DNA of 35,386 nucleotides from Pseudoxanthobacter soli DSM 19599 (GCA_945898215.1 CAMDHY010000038.1:1-35386), one strand, 5' to 3'. Positions 16,031-30,726 are shown, counted from the first letter of the stretch. Program-made: numbers and translations. Notes: generated by a model from the letters alone, not told the origin.

Positions 16031-16453
16031 TCAGCCGCCGTAGCGGCGGCCTTCCGGCTGGTTCGCCGCATAGGAGCGCGTCGTGTAGGCGATCTTGCGC
16101 CCCTCGCGCTCCTGGCGGATCAGGTCGAAGCCGGGCTCGTCGGCCGGGCGGTTGACGATGAAGGAGATGCGCAGCGACTCCCACGTATGGGTGGCGTCGA
16201 AGGCCGACATGCGGATGTACTTGTCGCCGTGGATGCGCCGGCAGTCGGAAAGCTCCTTCATCACGCCGGCGGCGTCGCGGAGATCGAACATCGGCAGGCC
16301 CCACATCTCCCAGTAGGTGTTGCGGGGGTGGGGGTCGTCGGTGAACTCGAGGTTCACCGCCCAGCCCTTGTCCAGGCAGTACTGCACCTGGGCGCGGATC
16401 TGGTCGTCGGTGAGGTCGGGCAGGAACGAGAAGCAGCCCTGGGTGACGCGCAT
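16031..16453 (-). CDS. cbbS: Ribulose bisphosphate carboxylase small subunit, red type
   Basis: A 140-residue protein from the ATG at 16453, with GGAGGAAAC just upstream. It begins MRVTQGCFSFLPDLTDDQI, typical of red-type form IC small subunits, and has the core block NTYWEMWGLPMFDL. The C-terminal extension (SLRISFIVNRPADEPGF to EGRRYGG) is the extra beta-hairpin that red-type small subunits use to fill the central solvent channel of the L8S8 complex; green-type proteins lack it. It follows cbbL by 107 nt, with a hairpin between. The stop is followed by the terminator-like structure at 15908-15981. Confidence 0.97.
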   Translation of the reverse strand: MRVTQGCFSFLPDLTDDQIRAQVQYCLDKGWAVNLEFTDDPHPRNTYWEMWGLPMFDLRDAAGVMKELSDCRRIHGDKYIRMSAFDATHTWESLRISFIVNRPADEPGFDLIRQEREGRKIAYTTRSYAANQPEGRRYGG

Positions 16454-16529
16454 GGTTTCCTCCTGCGCCGCTGGCGCGGCAATCGGAATGCTCGGCCGCG
16501 GCTGACGCGGCTTCGGGGATGGGGCGGAC

Positions 16530-16551
16530 GGGGCGCCGTCGCGGGCGCCCC
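16530..16551 (-). other. Hairpin in the cbbL-cbbS gap
   Basis: GGGGCGCC (16530-16537) and GGCGCCCC (16544-16551) form a perfect 8-bp stem with a six-base loop, nine bases after the cbbL stop. There is no T-run, so it is more likely an mRNA processing or stabilising structure than a terminator. Confidence 0.5.
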
Positions 16552-16560
16552 GCGAAAGGC

Positions 16561-19354
<2,794 letters not shown>

Positions 19355-19422
19355 CGGGTTTCCTCGGCTGATCGTGAGCGGTCGGCGGCGGGCTGGCCGG
19401 ATTGAGCGGTGCCCGCGGCGCC

Positions 19423-21453
19423 TCAGTTGGACTTGTGGGTGACGGCGAGCGCCGCGGCGACGACGGCGTCCTCGGTGATGCCGAACTTCTGGAAGAGCAC
19501 CTCGGCCGGGGCGCTCGCCCCGAAGCCGTGCATGCCGACGAACACCCCGTCGTCGCCGAGCCATCGCGCCCAGTCGCCCTCCACCGCCGCCTCGATGCCG
19601 ACGCGCGGGGCGCGGCCGAGGACGGAGCGGCGGTACTCGGCGTCCTGCTCGCGGAAGAGATCGAGGCAGGGGGCGGAGACCACCGCGGCGCGCACCCCGT
19701 GGGTGACGAGCGCCTCGGCCGCCGCCACCGCGAGCGACACCTCCGAGCCGGTGGCGATCAGCGTCACGTCGCGCCAGCCTTCCGGCTCGACCAGGACATA
19801 GGCGCCGCGCGCCGTGCGGTTGGCGCCGGCACCGTCGCGCCGCAGCGTCGGCAGCGCCTGCCGCGACAGGCAGAGCACCGACGGGCGTTTCGCCGCGCGC
19901 AGCGCGCACTCCCAGCTCTCCGCCGTCTCGACCGCGTCGGCCGGGCGGAAGACCAGAAGGTTCGGGATCGCCCGCAAGGCCGCCAGGTGCTCGACCGGCT
20001 GGTGGGTCGGCCCGTCCTCGCCGAGGCCGATGCTGTCGTGCGTCATCACGTGGACGACGCGCACCCCCATCAGGGCGGCCAGCCGAATGGCGGGCCGCGA
20101 ATAGTCGGCGAAGCAGAGGAACGTGCCGCCGTAAGGCACGAAGCCGCCGTGCAGCGCCATGCCGTTCAGCGCTGCCGCCATGCCGAGTTCGCGGATGCCG
20201 AAGTGGATGTAAGAGCCGGAGAAGTCGGCCGCCGACACCGGCAACTGGCCCTTGGCGTGGGTGAGGTTCGAGTGCGTCAGGTCGGCCGAGCCGCCGGCGA
20301 GCACCGGCGTCGCCGGCACGATGGCGTCGAGCACTTCGCGCGAGGCCTGGCGGGTGGCGATCGACGGCGCCTTCGTCGCAAAGCCCGACTTCACCGCTGC
20401 GATGGCGCGGTCGAAGTCGGCGCCCAGCTGGCCCGTCATGGCGGCCTCGAAGGCGGCGCCAACGCGGGTTCCCTGGGCGGCGAGGCGGCCTTCCCAGGCG
20501 TGGCGGGCCTCGCGGCCGCGGCTGCCGGCGGCGGCCCAGGCGACGCGGACGTCGTCGGGGATCTCGAAGGGCTGCCACGGCCAGTCGAGCACGGCGCGGG
20601 CGGCGGCGATCTCGGCGGCGCCGAGCGGCGCCCCGTGCACCTTCTCGGTGCCCTGCTTGGTCGGCGCGCCGAAGCCGATCACCGTCTTGCAGGCGATCAG
20701 CGAGGGGCGGTCGGACGTCTGGGCCGCCGCGATGGCGGCCGCCACCGCCGCCCGGTCGTGGCCGTCGACGCGGGCGACGGCCCAGCCGGAGGCGGCAAAG
20801 CGCGCCAGCTGGTCATCGGAGCACGACAGCGAGGTGCGGCCGTCGATGGAGATCTCGTTGTCGTCGAACAGCACGATCAGCCTGTTGAGCTTGAGGTGCC
20901 CGGCGAGCGAGATCGCCTCGTGGCTGATGCCCTCCATCAGGCAGCCGTCGCCGCACAGCACGTAGGTGCGGTGGTCGACGAGGTCGTCACCGAAGCGGGC
21001 GTTCATCATGCGCTCGGCGAGCGCCATGCCGACGGCGCTGGCGAGACCCTGGCCGAGCGGCCCGGTCGTCACCTCGACACCCGGCGTGTGGCCGTACTCG
21101 GGGTGGCCGGCGGTCTTCGAGCCCCACTGGCGGAACTGCTTCAGCTCCTCGATGTCCATGCCCGGCGTGCCGGTGAGATGGAGCAGCGCATAGAGCAGCA
21201 TCGAGCCGTGGCCGGCCGACAGCACGAAGCGGTCGCGATCGGCCCAGTCGGGTGCGGCCGCGTCATAGCGCAGGAAGCGGGTGAACAGCACGGTGGCGAC
21301 GTCGGCCATGCCCATCGGCAGGCCGGGATGGCCGGACTTCGCCTTCTCGACGGCGTCCATCGCGAGGGCGCGGACGGCGTTCGCCATGTCGCGATCGAGA
21401 TCGCGCGGGGCAGGGGGGGCGGCTGTCGTGGCCTGTCTGTCGTGGGCGGTCAT
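19423..21453 (-). CDS. tkt: Transketolase
   Basis: A 676-residue thiamine diphosphate enzyme from the ATG at 21453, with GGGGAG upstream. The N-terminal domain has [10 protein letters not shown] (H42), SAGHGSML (H82) and the ThDP/Mg motif GDGCLMEG at 168-175 ending in DDN at 197-199. The middle domain has [10 protein letters not shown], the glutamate block [10 protein letters not shown], and [19 protein letters not shown]. The C-terminal domain is complete. It moves two-carbon units between sugar phosphates in the regenerative part of the Calvin cycle (cbbT in cbb naming). It lies 196 nt after prk, in a gap that holds the second copy of the palindromic element. Confidence 0.97.
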   Translation of the reverse strand: MTAHDRQATTAAPPAPRDLDRDMANAVRALAMDAVEKAKSGHPGLPMGMADVATVLFTRFLRYDAAAPDWADRDRFVLSAGHGSMLLYALLHLTGTPGMDIEELKQFRQWGSKTAGHPEYGHTPGVEVTTGPLGQGLASAVGMALAERMMNARFGDDLVDHRTYVLCGDGCLMEGISHEAISLAGHLKLNRLIVLFDDNEISIDGRTSLSCSDDQLARFAASGWAVARVDGHDRAAVAAAIAAAQTSDRPSLIACKTVIGFGAPTKQGTEKVHGAPLGAAEIAAARAVLDWPWQPFEIPDDVRVAWAAAGSRGREARHAWEGRLAAQGTRVGAAFEAAMTGQLGADFDRAIAAVKSGFATKAPSIATRQASREVLDAIVPATPVLAGGSADLTHSNLTHAKGQLPVSAADFSGSYIHFGIRELGMAAALNGMALHGGFVPYGGTFLCFADYSRPAIRLAALMGVRVVHVMTHDSIGLGEDGPTHQPVEHLAALRAIPNLLVFRPADAVETAESWECALRAAKRPSVLCLSRQALPTLRRDGAGANRTARGAYVLVEPEGWRDVTLIATGSEVSLAVAAAEALVTHGVRAAVVSAPCLDLFREQDAEYRRSVLGRAPRVGIEAAVEGDWARWLGDDGVFVGMHGFGASAPAEVLFQKFGITEDAVVAAALAVTHKSN

Positions 21454-21482
21454 CGGCTCGCACTCCCCAAAGAGGTGGCGTT

Positions 21483-21626
21483 CGTCCTCCCCCTGCCAGG
21501 CGGGAGGACAGCCGCGCGCAGCGCGGCAGGTAGGGGCCCGTCAATCCGAACACCGGCCCCAGTTGGGATTGACTGGCCCCACCCTGACCGCTGCGCGGTC
21601 TGTCCCTCCCCCTGGCAGGGGAGGGA
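21483..21626. repeat. Palindromic MITE-like element, copy 2 (prk/tkt gap)
   Basis: About 144 bp, related to the element at 15716-15874 but in the opposite orientation. Its right end (21601-21626), read on the minus strand, matches the left end of copy 1 closely, including the CCGCGCAGCGG hairpin and the CAGGGTGGGGCC block. Its left end matches the right end of copy 1, including GTCCTCC and GGCTG. Both ends are palindromes around CTGCCAG or CTGGCAG. No coding potential. Confidence 0.8.
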
Positions 21627-21649
21627 TGAAGAGCGTTCCGCCATCCCCC

Positions 21650-22525
21650 TCACAGCGCCCGCCTCCGCCGCTCGACGAGCTGCAGGATCAGGGGCGTCAG
21701 GATCAGCTGCATGGCGAGGTCGAGCTTGTTGCCCGGGATGACGATCGAATTCGCCCGCGACATGAAGCTGTCGTGGATCATCGACACCAGGTACGGGAAG
21801 TCGATGCCACGCGGGCTCTTGAATCGGATCACGACGAGCGACTCGTCCGGCGTCGGGATCCAGCGCGCGATGAACGGGTTGGACGTATCCACCGTCGGCA
21901 CGCGCTGGAAGTTGACGTCGGTCTCGGTGAACTGCGGACAGATGTAGTTGATGTAGTCCGGCATCCGCCGCAGGATCGTGTCGGTGACGGCTTCCGTCGA
22001 GTATCCGCGCGTCGACCGGTCGCGGTGGATCTTCTGGATCCACTCGAGGTTGATCACCGGCACGACGCCGATCTTGAGATCCGCATGGCGGGCGACGTCG
22101 ACCTCGGGCGTCACGACGGCGCCGTGCAGGCCCTCGTAGAAGAGCAGATCCGTCGGACCGGTCAGCCGCTCCCACTCCGTGAAGGTGCCGGGGCTGCCGC
22201 CATAGAGGTCCGCCTCCACCGCGTCGTGGATGTAGTGGCGGAAGGTGCCGGTGCCGCTCGTGCCGTACTCGGCGAACAGCTGCTCCAGTTCCCGGAAGAG
22301 GTTCGCCTCCGGCCCGAAGTGGCTGTAGTGGCGGTTGCCCTTCGCCTGCTCCTCGGCCATCTCGCGCTTCATGGCGAGGCGGTCGAAGCGGTGGAAGGCG
22401 TCACCCTCGACATAGGCCGCCTCGACCTGCTCGCGGCGGAAGATCTGCTCGAAGGTGCGGCGGACCGAGGTGGTGCCGGCGCCGGACGAGCCGGTGACCG
22501 AAATGATCGGGTGCTTGACGGACAT
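21650..22525 (-). CDS. cbbP: Phosphoribulokinase
   Basis: A 291-residue proteobacterial-type phosphoribulokinase from the ATG at 22525, with GGAGG upstream. The P-loop is TGSSGAGTT at 11-19. Further family blocks are EGDAFHRFDR, the HYSHFGPEAN loop, LLFYEGLHG (catalytic and Walker B region), RHADLKIGVVPVINLEWIQKIHRD, and RGYSTEAVTDTILRRMPDY. It phosphorylates ribulose-5-phosphate to RuBP, the Rubisco substrate. This bacterial form is NADH-activated in known members and lacks the redox cysteines of plant enzymes. It follows fbp by 23 nt and is clearly in the same transcript. Confidence 0.97.
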   Translation of the reverse strand: MSVKHPIISVTGSSGAGTTSVRRTFEQIFRREQVEAAYVEGDAFHRFDRLAMKREMAEEQAKGNRHYSHFGPEANLFRELEQLFAEYGTSGTGTFRHYIHDAVEADLYGGSPGTFTEWERLTGPTDLLFYEGLHGAVVTPEVDVARHADLKIGVVPVINLEWIQKIHRDRSTRGYSTEAVTDTILRRMPDYINYICPQFTETDVNFQRVPTVDTSNPFIARWIPTPDESLVVIRFKSPRGIDFPYLVSMIHDSFMSRANSIVIPGNKLDLAMQLILTPLILQLVERRRRAL

Positions 22526-22548
22526 GGGCGTGCCTCCGGGCTCGGTCT

Positions 22549-23586
22549 TCAGGCCCGAAGGAGACCACGATTGCCGAACAGCGGCGACTTGTGCGCCGCC
22601 GGCTCGCGCTGCACGCGCTCGAAGTGCGCCACCTCGTGGGCCGAGCCGAAGATCAGTGGCACACGCTGGTGCAGCCCGGTCGGCGCGACGTCGAGCATGC
22701 GCTCGGTTCCGGTGGTGCAGCCGCCGCCGGCCTGCTCGATCAGCATGCCGATCGGGTTCGCCTCGTAGATCAGCCGCAGGCGGCCATTCTCGTAGCCGCG
22801 CCGCGCGTCGCCCGGATAGAGATAGATGCCGCCGCGCGTCAGGATGCGGTGCGCCTCCGCCACCATCGAGGCGATCCAGCGCATGTTGAAGTCGCGCCCG
22901 CGCGGACCGGCGCTGCCGGCCAGGCACTCGTCGACATAGGCGCGGAACGCCGGATCCCAGTGGCGGTAGTTGGAGGCGTTGACGGCGAACTCCGACGTCC
23001 GCTCGGCGATCCGCACCCGCCGCGCCGTCGGCACGAAGGCATCGGTGTCGGGATCGAGCGTATAGACGTCGGTGCCGTCGCCGACGGAGAGCACCAGCGC
23101 GCACTGCGGGCCGTAGAGCAGGTAGCCGGCGGCGAGTTGGCGATGGCCCGGCTGCAGGAAGGCGTCGCCCTCGGCGATCGCCGGCAGCACCGAAAAGATC
23201 GTGCCGACCGAGACGTTGGTGTCGATGTTGGAGGAGCCGTCGAGCGGGTCGACCGCCACCACCAGCGGCGCGCCGGGCTTCATCGGCACCGCGGCGTCCA
23301 TCTCCTCGGAGCAGAAGGCGGCGACCGGGGCGGTGACGAGCGCCTCGAGCAGGAGGTCGTTCGCCGCGACGTCGAGGGCCTTCTGGTCGTCGCCGGTGGA
23401 GGAGGCGCGGGTGACGGCGGCGAGGCCGCCCTCGATGGCGCCGCGGCGGACCACGGCGGCGATGCGGCGGCCGGCGGCGGCGAGCGCCACCACCGTCTCG
23501 GCGACGGCGACGCGGCCGGCATCGTTGCCCGACCAGGCTTCGAGAGCGGATTCGAGACGCGGGTGCGCCATCGCGGTGTGCGGCAT
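22549..23586 (-). CDS. fbp: Fructose-1,6-bisphosphatase, class I
   Basis: A 345-residue enzyme from the ATG at 23586, placed by GGAGGGAAG just upstream; an in-frame ATG at 23571 is possible. The metal and phosphate residues are in place: SEE at 93-95, DPLDGSSN at 113-120, then IDTNVSVGTIFSV, and the sugar-phosphate sites NMRWIASMVAEAHRIL and IYLYPGD. It removes the C1 phosphate of fructose-1,6-bisphosphate and in autotrophs often also acts on sedoheptulose-1,7-bisphosphate (cbbF). It is the first gene of the cbb operon, divergent from cbbR across a 282-nt control region. The C-terminus (HFERVQREPAAHKSPLFGNRG) is family-typical. Confidence 0.97.
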   Translation of the reverse strand: MPHTAMAHPRLESALEAWSGNDAGRVAVAETVVALAAAGRRIAAVVRRGAIEGGLAAVTRASSTGDDQKALDVAANDLLLEALVTAPVAAFCSEEMDAAVPMKPGAPLVVAVDPLDGSSNIDTNVSVGTIFSVLPAIAEGDAFLQPGHRQLAAGYLLYGPQCALVLSVGDGTDVYTLDPDTDAFVPTARRVRIAERTSEFAVNASNYRHWDPAFRAYVDECLAGSAGPRGRDFNMRWIASMVAEAHRILTRGGIYLYPGDARRGYENGRLRLIYEANPIGMLIEQAGGGCTTGTERMLDVAPTGLHQRVPLIFGSAHEVAHFERVQREPAAHKSPLFGNRGLLRA

Positions 23587-23868
23587 GACTTCCCTCCTGA
23601 GCCCCCGGCAGGCTGGCCGGGCGGCCGGTCGTTTCCTCGACGCTCGGAAGGTTGATCCCCGTCTCGGTCGGCCGGTTCCTCCGGCGCGGCGACGGGTGCT
23701 CCGATCGGTGTTCTTCTCTGCGGGCTCGTGTGGCCCGCTTGTCGGGTGCGCTCTTGTCCGTGCCGGTCGGCGCGGCTCGCTCCCTGATGTCCGGACTGTG
23801 ACGCCGGCCATCCAGAAAGTAAATTTGTTTCTTCTTGCGCATCCCTTCAAAAAAAGTGAATCTGTCCC
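23587..23868. promoter_or_regulatory. cbbR-cbb divergent control region
   Basis: This 282-nt space separates the starts of cbbR (plus) and fbp (minus) and must hold the promoters for both. Most of it is GC-rich like the genes, but 23815-23865 is strikingly AT-rich (AAGTAAATTTGTTTCTTCTT and an A7 run). No ORF is convincing in it. By analogy with other cbb operons it should be bound by CbbR. I could not place -35/-10 boxes with confidence. Confidence 0.75.
23847..23861. promoter_or_regulatory. Candidate CbbR (LysR-type) binding site
   Basis: TTCA-N7-TGAA is a near-perfect palindrome containing TCA-N7-TGA, which fits the TNA-N7-TNA (T-N11-A) pattern known for CbbR sites. It ends seven bases before the cbbR ATG, within the AT-rich block, and so could mediate autorepression as well as activation of the divergent operon. 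Confidence 0.55.
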
Positions 23869-24822
23869 ATGCGATCCGTCACCCTCAAGCAACTGCGGGC
23901 CCTCGCGGCGGTGGAACGAACGGGGGCCATCACCGCGGCCGCGAACGAGCTCGCCGTGACGCCGCCGGCGGTGACGGCACAGATCCAGCTCCTCGAGCGC
24001 ATCGTCGGCCTGCCGGTGCTGGAGCGGGCCGGCGCCACCTTCCGGCCGACCGTCGCTGGGCGCGAGCTCCTCGACGCCGCCGCCCGCATCGAGCAGGCGC
24101 TCGCCGAATGCGGCGGCGCCCTCGACGCCCTGAAGAGCCTCGACGCTGGCCAGGTGGCGGTCGGCGTCGTCTCGACGGCGAAGTATTTCGCTCCGCATGC
24201 GCTCGCCGCCTTCGCCCGCGCCAATCCGCGCATCGACCTCAAGCTCGTGGTCGGCAACCGCGCCGAGATCATCGCCGGCCTCGAGCGCCTCGACCTCGAC
24301 GTCGCCATCATGGGTCGCCCGCCCGAACAGCTCGACGTCGAGGCGGAGGCGATCGGCGAGCACCCGCACGTCGTCGTCGCCGATCCCGCCCATCGGCTCG
24401 CCGGCCGGCGGGCGATCCCGGCGGCTGAGATCGCCCGCGAGCGGCTGATCTCCCGCGAGGATGGCTCCGGCACCCGCGCCCTCACCGAGCGCCTGTTCGA
24501 ATCGCTCGACGAGCGGCCGCGCTACGCCCTCGAGATGGGCTCCAACGAGACGATCAAGCAGGCCGTCATCGCCGGCCTCGGCATCTCGCTGATCTCCGCC
24601 CACACGGTCGCCGCCGAGGTCGCCGACGGGCGGCTGTCGATCCTCGACGTGACGGGGCTGCCGATCATCCGCCAGTGGTACGTGGTGCGCATGCGCGGCA
24701 AGCGCTTCCTGCCGGCGGCGCGGCGCCTGCATGTCTTCCTGAAGGAGGAGGCGAACCGTTTCCTGCCCGTCGTGCCGGGCCTGCAGCCGGCCGAGCCGCA
24801 GCGGCGTCGCGCGCGAAACTGA
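23869..24822 (+). CDS. cbbR: LysR-type transcriptional regulator of the cbb operon
   Basis: A 317-residue LysR-family protein. Residues about 4-62 form the winged helix-turn-helix (TLKQLRALAAVERTGAITAA, then PAVTAQIQLLE). Residues about 90-300 form the effector-binding domain, with VGVVSTAKYFAPHALAAF and NETIKQAVIAGLGISLIS, a block typical of CbbR. Known CbbR proteins sense metabolites such as RuBP or NADPH and activate cbb genes; the effector here is not visible. The gene is divergent from fbp, the standard CbbR arrangement. The start at 23869 has no good ribosome site, and an AT-rich palindrome lies right before it, so translation may be weak or self-controlled. Confidence 0.94.
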   Translation: MRSVTLKQLRALAAVERTGAITAAANELAVTPPAVTAQIQLLERIVGLPVLERAGATFRPTVAGRELLDAAARIEQALAECGGALDALKSLDAGQVAVGVVSTAKYFAPHALAAFARANPRIDLKLVVGNRAEIIAGLERLDLDVAIMGRPPEQLDVEAEAIGEHPHVVVADPAHRLAGRRAIPAAEIARERLISREDGSGTRALTERLFESLDERPRYALEMGSNETIKQAVIAGLGISLISAHTVAAEVADGRLSILDVTGLPIIRQWYVVRMRGKRFLPAARRLHVFLKEEANRFLPVVPGLQPAEPQRRRARN

Positions 24823-25026
24823 TCCCGCCGCATCTGCCGTGGGGAAAAGTCCTTCCCGTGGATGGTGTCCGGAAGGGGAAACCATCCTCGTTCATCCATC
24901 CGACACAGGGTGAATTGTCTCGGCCGCTGCGGCTTGCTACAGGTGCTGAAAATCACCCTTCGCCCGGCCGCCACTCAGAGCGGTGCCGCGAACGGGTCGG
25001 TCCTTCCAGGGGCGAACGAAGACAAT

Positions 25027-25950
<924 letters not shown>

Positions 25951-25955
25951 CAGAC

Positions 25956-27272
25956 ATGGCGGCTCGTACCGAGCATTCCGTCGCGGCATCCTTCAAGGAC
26001 GCCGCGATCGCCGCGGTGATCGCGCTGGCGCTGTTCGGCCCGCTCGTCGGGCTGCGCACCGAGGTGACGACCGGCGGCCTCTTCCTGTCGCAGCGCTGGG
26101 GCGACGTGGCGATCGCGGTCGCCGTCGTCTTCGTCGGCCGGCTCCTCCTCAACGTGTTCGTCTTCAAGACGGACCGGCCGGCGACCAACCTGTTCTCGGG
26201 CATGAAGCTGTCGGCCGGTGCGCTCGCCCGCATCGGCCCGGTGTTCGGCCCGCTGATGCTCGGCCTCGCCCTGACGCTGCCGTTCATCCTCCTCTACGGC
26301 GCGCCGAGCCAGAGCCGCTACTACATCGACCTCGGCATCCTCGTGCTCACCTATGTGATGCTTGGCTGGGGCCTCAACATCGTCGTCGGCATGGCCGGCC
26401 TGCTCGATCTCGGCTACGTCGCCTTCTACGCCGTCGGCGCCTATTCCTACGCGCTGCTCGCCATCAATTTCGGCTGGTCGTTCTGGCTCTGCCTGCCGCT
26501 CGCCGGCGTCCTGGCCGGGCTGTGGGGCATCACGCTCGGCTTCCCGGTGCTGCGCCTCCGGGGCGACTATCTCGCCATCGTGACGCTCGCCTTCGGCGAG
26601 ATCATCCGCATCGTGCTGCTCAACTGGTACGAGTTCACCGGCGGCCCGAACGGCCTCAACAACATCCCGCGGCCGAGCTTCTTCGGCCTCGAGTTCGACC
26701 GCTCGCCGGAGGGCTTCGCCGCCACATTCGGCCTCGAGTTCGCGGCGATCCACCGGATCATCTTCCTCTACTACCTGATCCTGGCGCTGGCGCTTCTCAC
26801 CGCCTTCGTCACCGTGCGGGTCCGAAGACTGCCCGTTGGTCGCGCCTGGGAGGCCCTGCGCGAGGACGAGATCGCCTGCCGGTCCCTCGGCATCAACACG
26901 ACGACGACGAAGCTCACGGCCTTCGCAATGGGGGCGATGTTCGGCGGCTTCGCCGGCTCCTTCTTCGCCACCCGCCAGGGGTTCATCTCGCCGGAATCCT
27001 TCACCTTCATCGAATCGGCGGTGATTCTGGCGATCGTCGTGCTCGGCGGCCTCGGCAGCCAGATCGGCGTCGTCATTGCCGCGATCGTGCTGATCGGCGG
27101 CTTCGAAATCTTCCGTGACTTCGCCGAGTACCGCATGCTGGTGTTCGGTCTCGCGATGGTGCTGATCATGGTCTGGCGGCCGCGCGGCCTGATCTCCACC
27201 CGCAAGCCGACGATCGCGCTCGGCAAGGCGAAGGCGATCGGCGGCGAACTCGTCGGGGAGGGCCGGGGATGA
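25956..27272 (+). CDS. livM: Branched-chain amino acid ABC transporter permease LivM
   Basis: A 438-residue permease from the ATG at 25956, five bases after the livH stop; the ribosome site is weak, so coupling to livH is likely. The first 115 residues or so hold extra hydrophobic segments (for example IAAVIALALFGPLVGL) that make it longer than the about 320-residue core, as in many alphaproteobacterial LivM proteins. The core has NIVVGMAGLLDLGYVAFYAVGAY split across one helix, the coupling loop RAWEALREDEIACRSLGIN, and GGLGSQIGVVIAA. It pairs with LivH. Its stop overlaps the livG start by four bases (ATGA). Confidence 0.95.
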   Translation: MAARTEHSVAASFKDAAIAAVIALALFGPLVGLRTEVTTGGLFLSQRWGDVAIAVAVVFVGRLLLNVFVFKTDRPATNLFSGMKLSAGALARIGPVFGPLMLGLALTLPFILLYGAPSQSRYYIDLGILVLTYVMLGWGLNIVVGMAGLLDLGYVAFYAVGAYSYALLAINFGWSFWLCLPLAGVLAGLWGITLGFPVLRLRGDYLAIVTLAFGEIIRIVLLNWYEFTGGPNGLNNIPRPSFFGLEFDRSPEGFAATFGLEFAAIHRIIFLYYLILALALLTAFVTVRVRRLPVGRAWEALREDEIACRSLGINTTTTKLTAFAMGAMFGGFAGSFFATRQGFISPESFTFIESAVILAIVVLGGLGSQIGVVIAAIVLIGGFEIFRDFAEYRMLVFGLAMVLIMVWRPRGLISTRKPTIALGKAKAIGGELVGEGRG

Positions 27273-28131
27273 CGCGCTGGACGAAGGATCCGGTGCTCAC
27301 CGTCGAGCACCTCACCATGCGGTTCGGCGGCCTCGTCGCCGTCAACGACCTGACCTTCCAGGCCGGGCGCGGCGACATCACCGCGCTCATCGGCCCGAAC
27401 GGCGCCGGCAAGACCACGGTCTTCAACTGCATCACCGGCTTCTACAAGCCGACCGAGGGGCGCCTCACGGCCCGCCACGCCGACGGCAGGACCTATCTCC
27501 TCGAGCGCATGCCCGACCACGCCATCTCCGGCGAGGCGAAGGTGGCGCGCACCTTCCAGAACATCCGCCTGTTCGGCGGCATGACGCTTCTCGAAAACCT
27601 GATGGTGGCGCAGCACGGCCCGCTGATGCGCGCCTCCCTCTTCGGCATCGGCGGCCTGTTCGGCATCGGCAGCTACCGCAGGGCCGAGCGGGCGGCGATC
27701 GACAAGGCGCGCTACTGGCTCGACCGCGTCGGCCTGCTCGCACGTGCCGATGATCCCGCAGCCGATCTCCCCTACGGGGCGCAGCGCCGGCTCGAGATCG
27801 CCCGCGCGATGTGCACCGGGCCGGAACTCCTCTGTCTCGACGAGCCCGCCGCCGGCCTCAACCCGCGCGAGTCCGCCGAGCTCAACGAACTCCTGCTCTA
27901 CATCCGCCGCGAGCAGGCGACCTCGCTGCTCCTCATCGAGCACGACATGAGCGTCGTCATGGAGATCTCCGACCACGTCGTCGTGCTCGACTACGGCGTC
28001 AAGATCTCCGACGGCGAGCCGGAAGCGGTGCGCAACGATCCGAAGGTCATCGCCGCCTATCTCGGCGTCGACGACGACGAGGTCGAGGCGGTCGAGCACG
28101 AGGTCGAGGAAGTCGAGCGGGAGGTCGCCCG

Positions 28132-28135
<4 letters not shown>
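27269..28135 (+). CDS. livG: Branched-chain amino acid ABC transporter ATP-binding protein LivG
   Basis: A 288-residue ABC ATPase. Walker A is GPNGAGKT at 42-49, the Q-loop region is ARTFQNIRLFGGMT, the signature is the LivG-type LPYGAQRRLEIARAM, Walker B is LLCLDEPAAGLNP, and the switch histidine is in LLIEHDMSVVM. It powers import through LivH-LivM with LivF. The last about 22 residues after YLG are an unusual acidic tail (EVEAVEHEVEEVEREVA), longer than in typical LivG, which mostly end soon after AYLG. Both ends overlap neighbours by ATGA, so it is strictly in the operon. Confidence 0.95.
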
Positions 28136-28905
<770 letters not shown>

Positions 28906-28948
28906 CGCCCGACGACAACCGGCCGACCTGGGCCGACGAGGGAACGGA

Positions 28949-29302
28949 ATGGGCTTTCTCTACGAAGAGACCTTGGGCGTCTTCCTGCTTCTCCAGCTCG
29001 TCCTCGGCGGCGGTGCCGCCTGGATGACCGGCCGCGCCGTGGCGCGGTCGTGGCGGCCGGCGTGGTCGCTGTTTTTCTATCTCTTCCTGCTCACCTTCGC
29101 CGTGCGCTTCCTCGACTTCGCGCTGTTCGGCGGAACACTTGTGTCGGCGTATTACTTCATCGTCGACTTCGTCATCCTGCTCGTCATCGGCTACCTCGGC
29201 ATGCGGGTGACGCGCGCCGGCCAGATGGTGAAGCAGTATCCGTGGCTCTATGAGCGCGCGGGCCCGGTCTCGTGGAGGGATCGCAAGCCGGGCGCGGCGT
29301 GA
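28949..29302 (+). CDS. Small membrane protein of the DUF6867 type, in the liv operon
   Basis: A 117-residue protein from the ATG at 28949, with GAGGGAACG upstream. It begins MGFLYEETLGVFLLLQLVLGGGA and has about three hydrophobic segments (about 8-28, 38-60 and 67-85), then a charged cytoplasmic-type tail, TRAGQMVKQYPWLYERAG. The pattern matches the small Rhizobiales proteins called DUF6867 that sit between livF and the binding protein gene. Its role is unknown; its position suggests an accessory subunit or modulator of this importer. The 43-nt gap to livF and same strand place it in the operon. The 137-nt gap to livK has no clear terminator. Confidence 0.8.
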   Translation: MGFLYEETLGVFLLLQLVLGGGAAWMTGRAVARSWRPAWSLFFYLFLLTFAVRFLDFALFGGTLVSAYYFIVDFVILLVIGYLGMRVTRAGQMVKQYPWLYERAGPVSWRDRKPGAA

Positions 29303-29439
29303 GAGTGCCGGCATCGCGGGTGGCAACGGCCGACAAAATGGCGATACCGTTCCAGCCGGATTGCGGGCAGTATGTGGCCAAGCGGGGCGACCCCGTGGCC
29401 GGTTTCGGTCCGACTTCCAGACTTCCGGAGGAGTAAGCA

Positions 29440-30546
<1,107 letters not shown>

Positions 30547-30582
30547 TCGGCAGCCCCGTTCAGCGCGGGCGGTCGCGTTTTC

Positions 30583-30652
30583 CCTTCTCCCGGCCAGCCG
30601 GGAGAAGGTGGCGCGCAGCGCCGGATGAGGGCCGCACCGCAAAGCGGTGCGG
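30583..30652. repeat. Three-hairpin intergenic repeat, unit 1
   Basis: Hairpin 1 is CCTTCTCCCGGC (30583-30594) with GCCGGGAGAAGG (30597-30608). Hairpin 2 is GGCGC-GCA-GCGCC (30610-30622). Then comes GGATGAGGG, then hairpin 3, CCGCACCGC-AAA-GCGGTGCGG (30632-30652). Related units are at 31816-31882 and, inverted, 31913-31982. This type of palindromic unit is common between genes of alphaproteobacteria. Confidence 0.85.
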
Positions 30653-30692
30653 AAGCCCGAACCGCCGGCCTCCCAAGCTGTCAGAACCACCC

Positions 30693-30726
30693 GAAGCCCC
30701 GGCCCTCGCGCCGGGGCTTCTCTTTT
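30693..30726 (+). terminator. Intrinsic terminator of the liv operon
   Basis: GAAGCCCCGG (30693-30702) and CCGGGGCTTC (30711-30720) form a perfect 10-bp stem, with one more C-G pair inside, followed by TCTTTT (30721-30726). It lies 147 nt after the livK stop and before the P1 peptidase start. Confidence 0.85.

Noticed and set aside
19402-21741. Long plus-strand frame opposite transketolase
   Set aside because: Antisense shadow with biased composition; transketolase is complete on the minus strand.
24823-25026. Sigma-70-like promoter before livH (TTGTCT with TACAGG)
   Set aside because: The -10 match is only about half of the consensus, so it was not listed as a feature.
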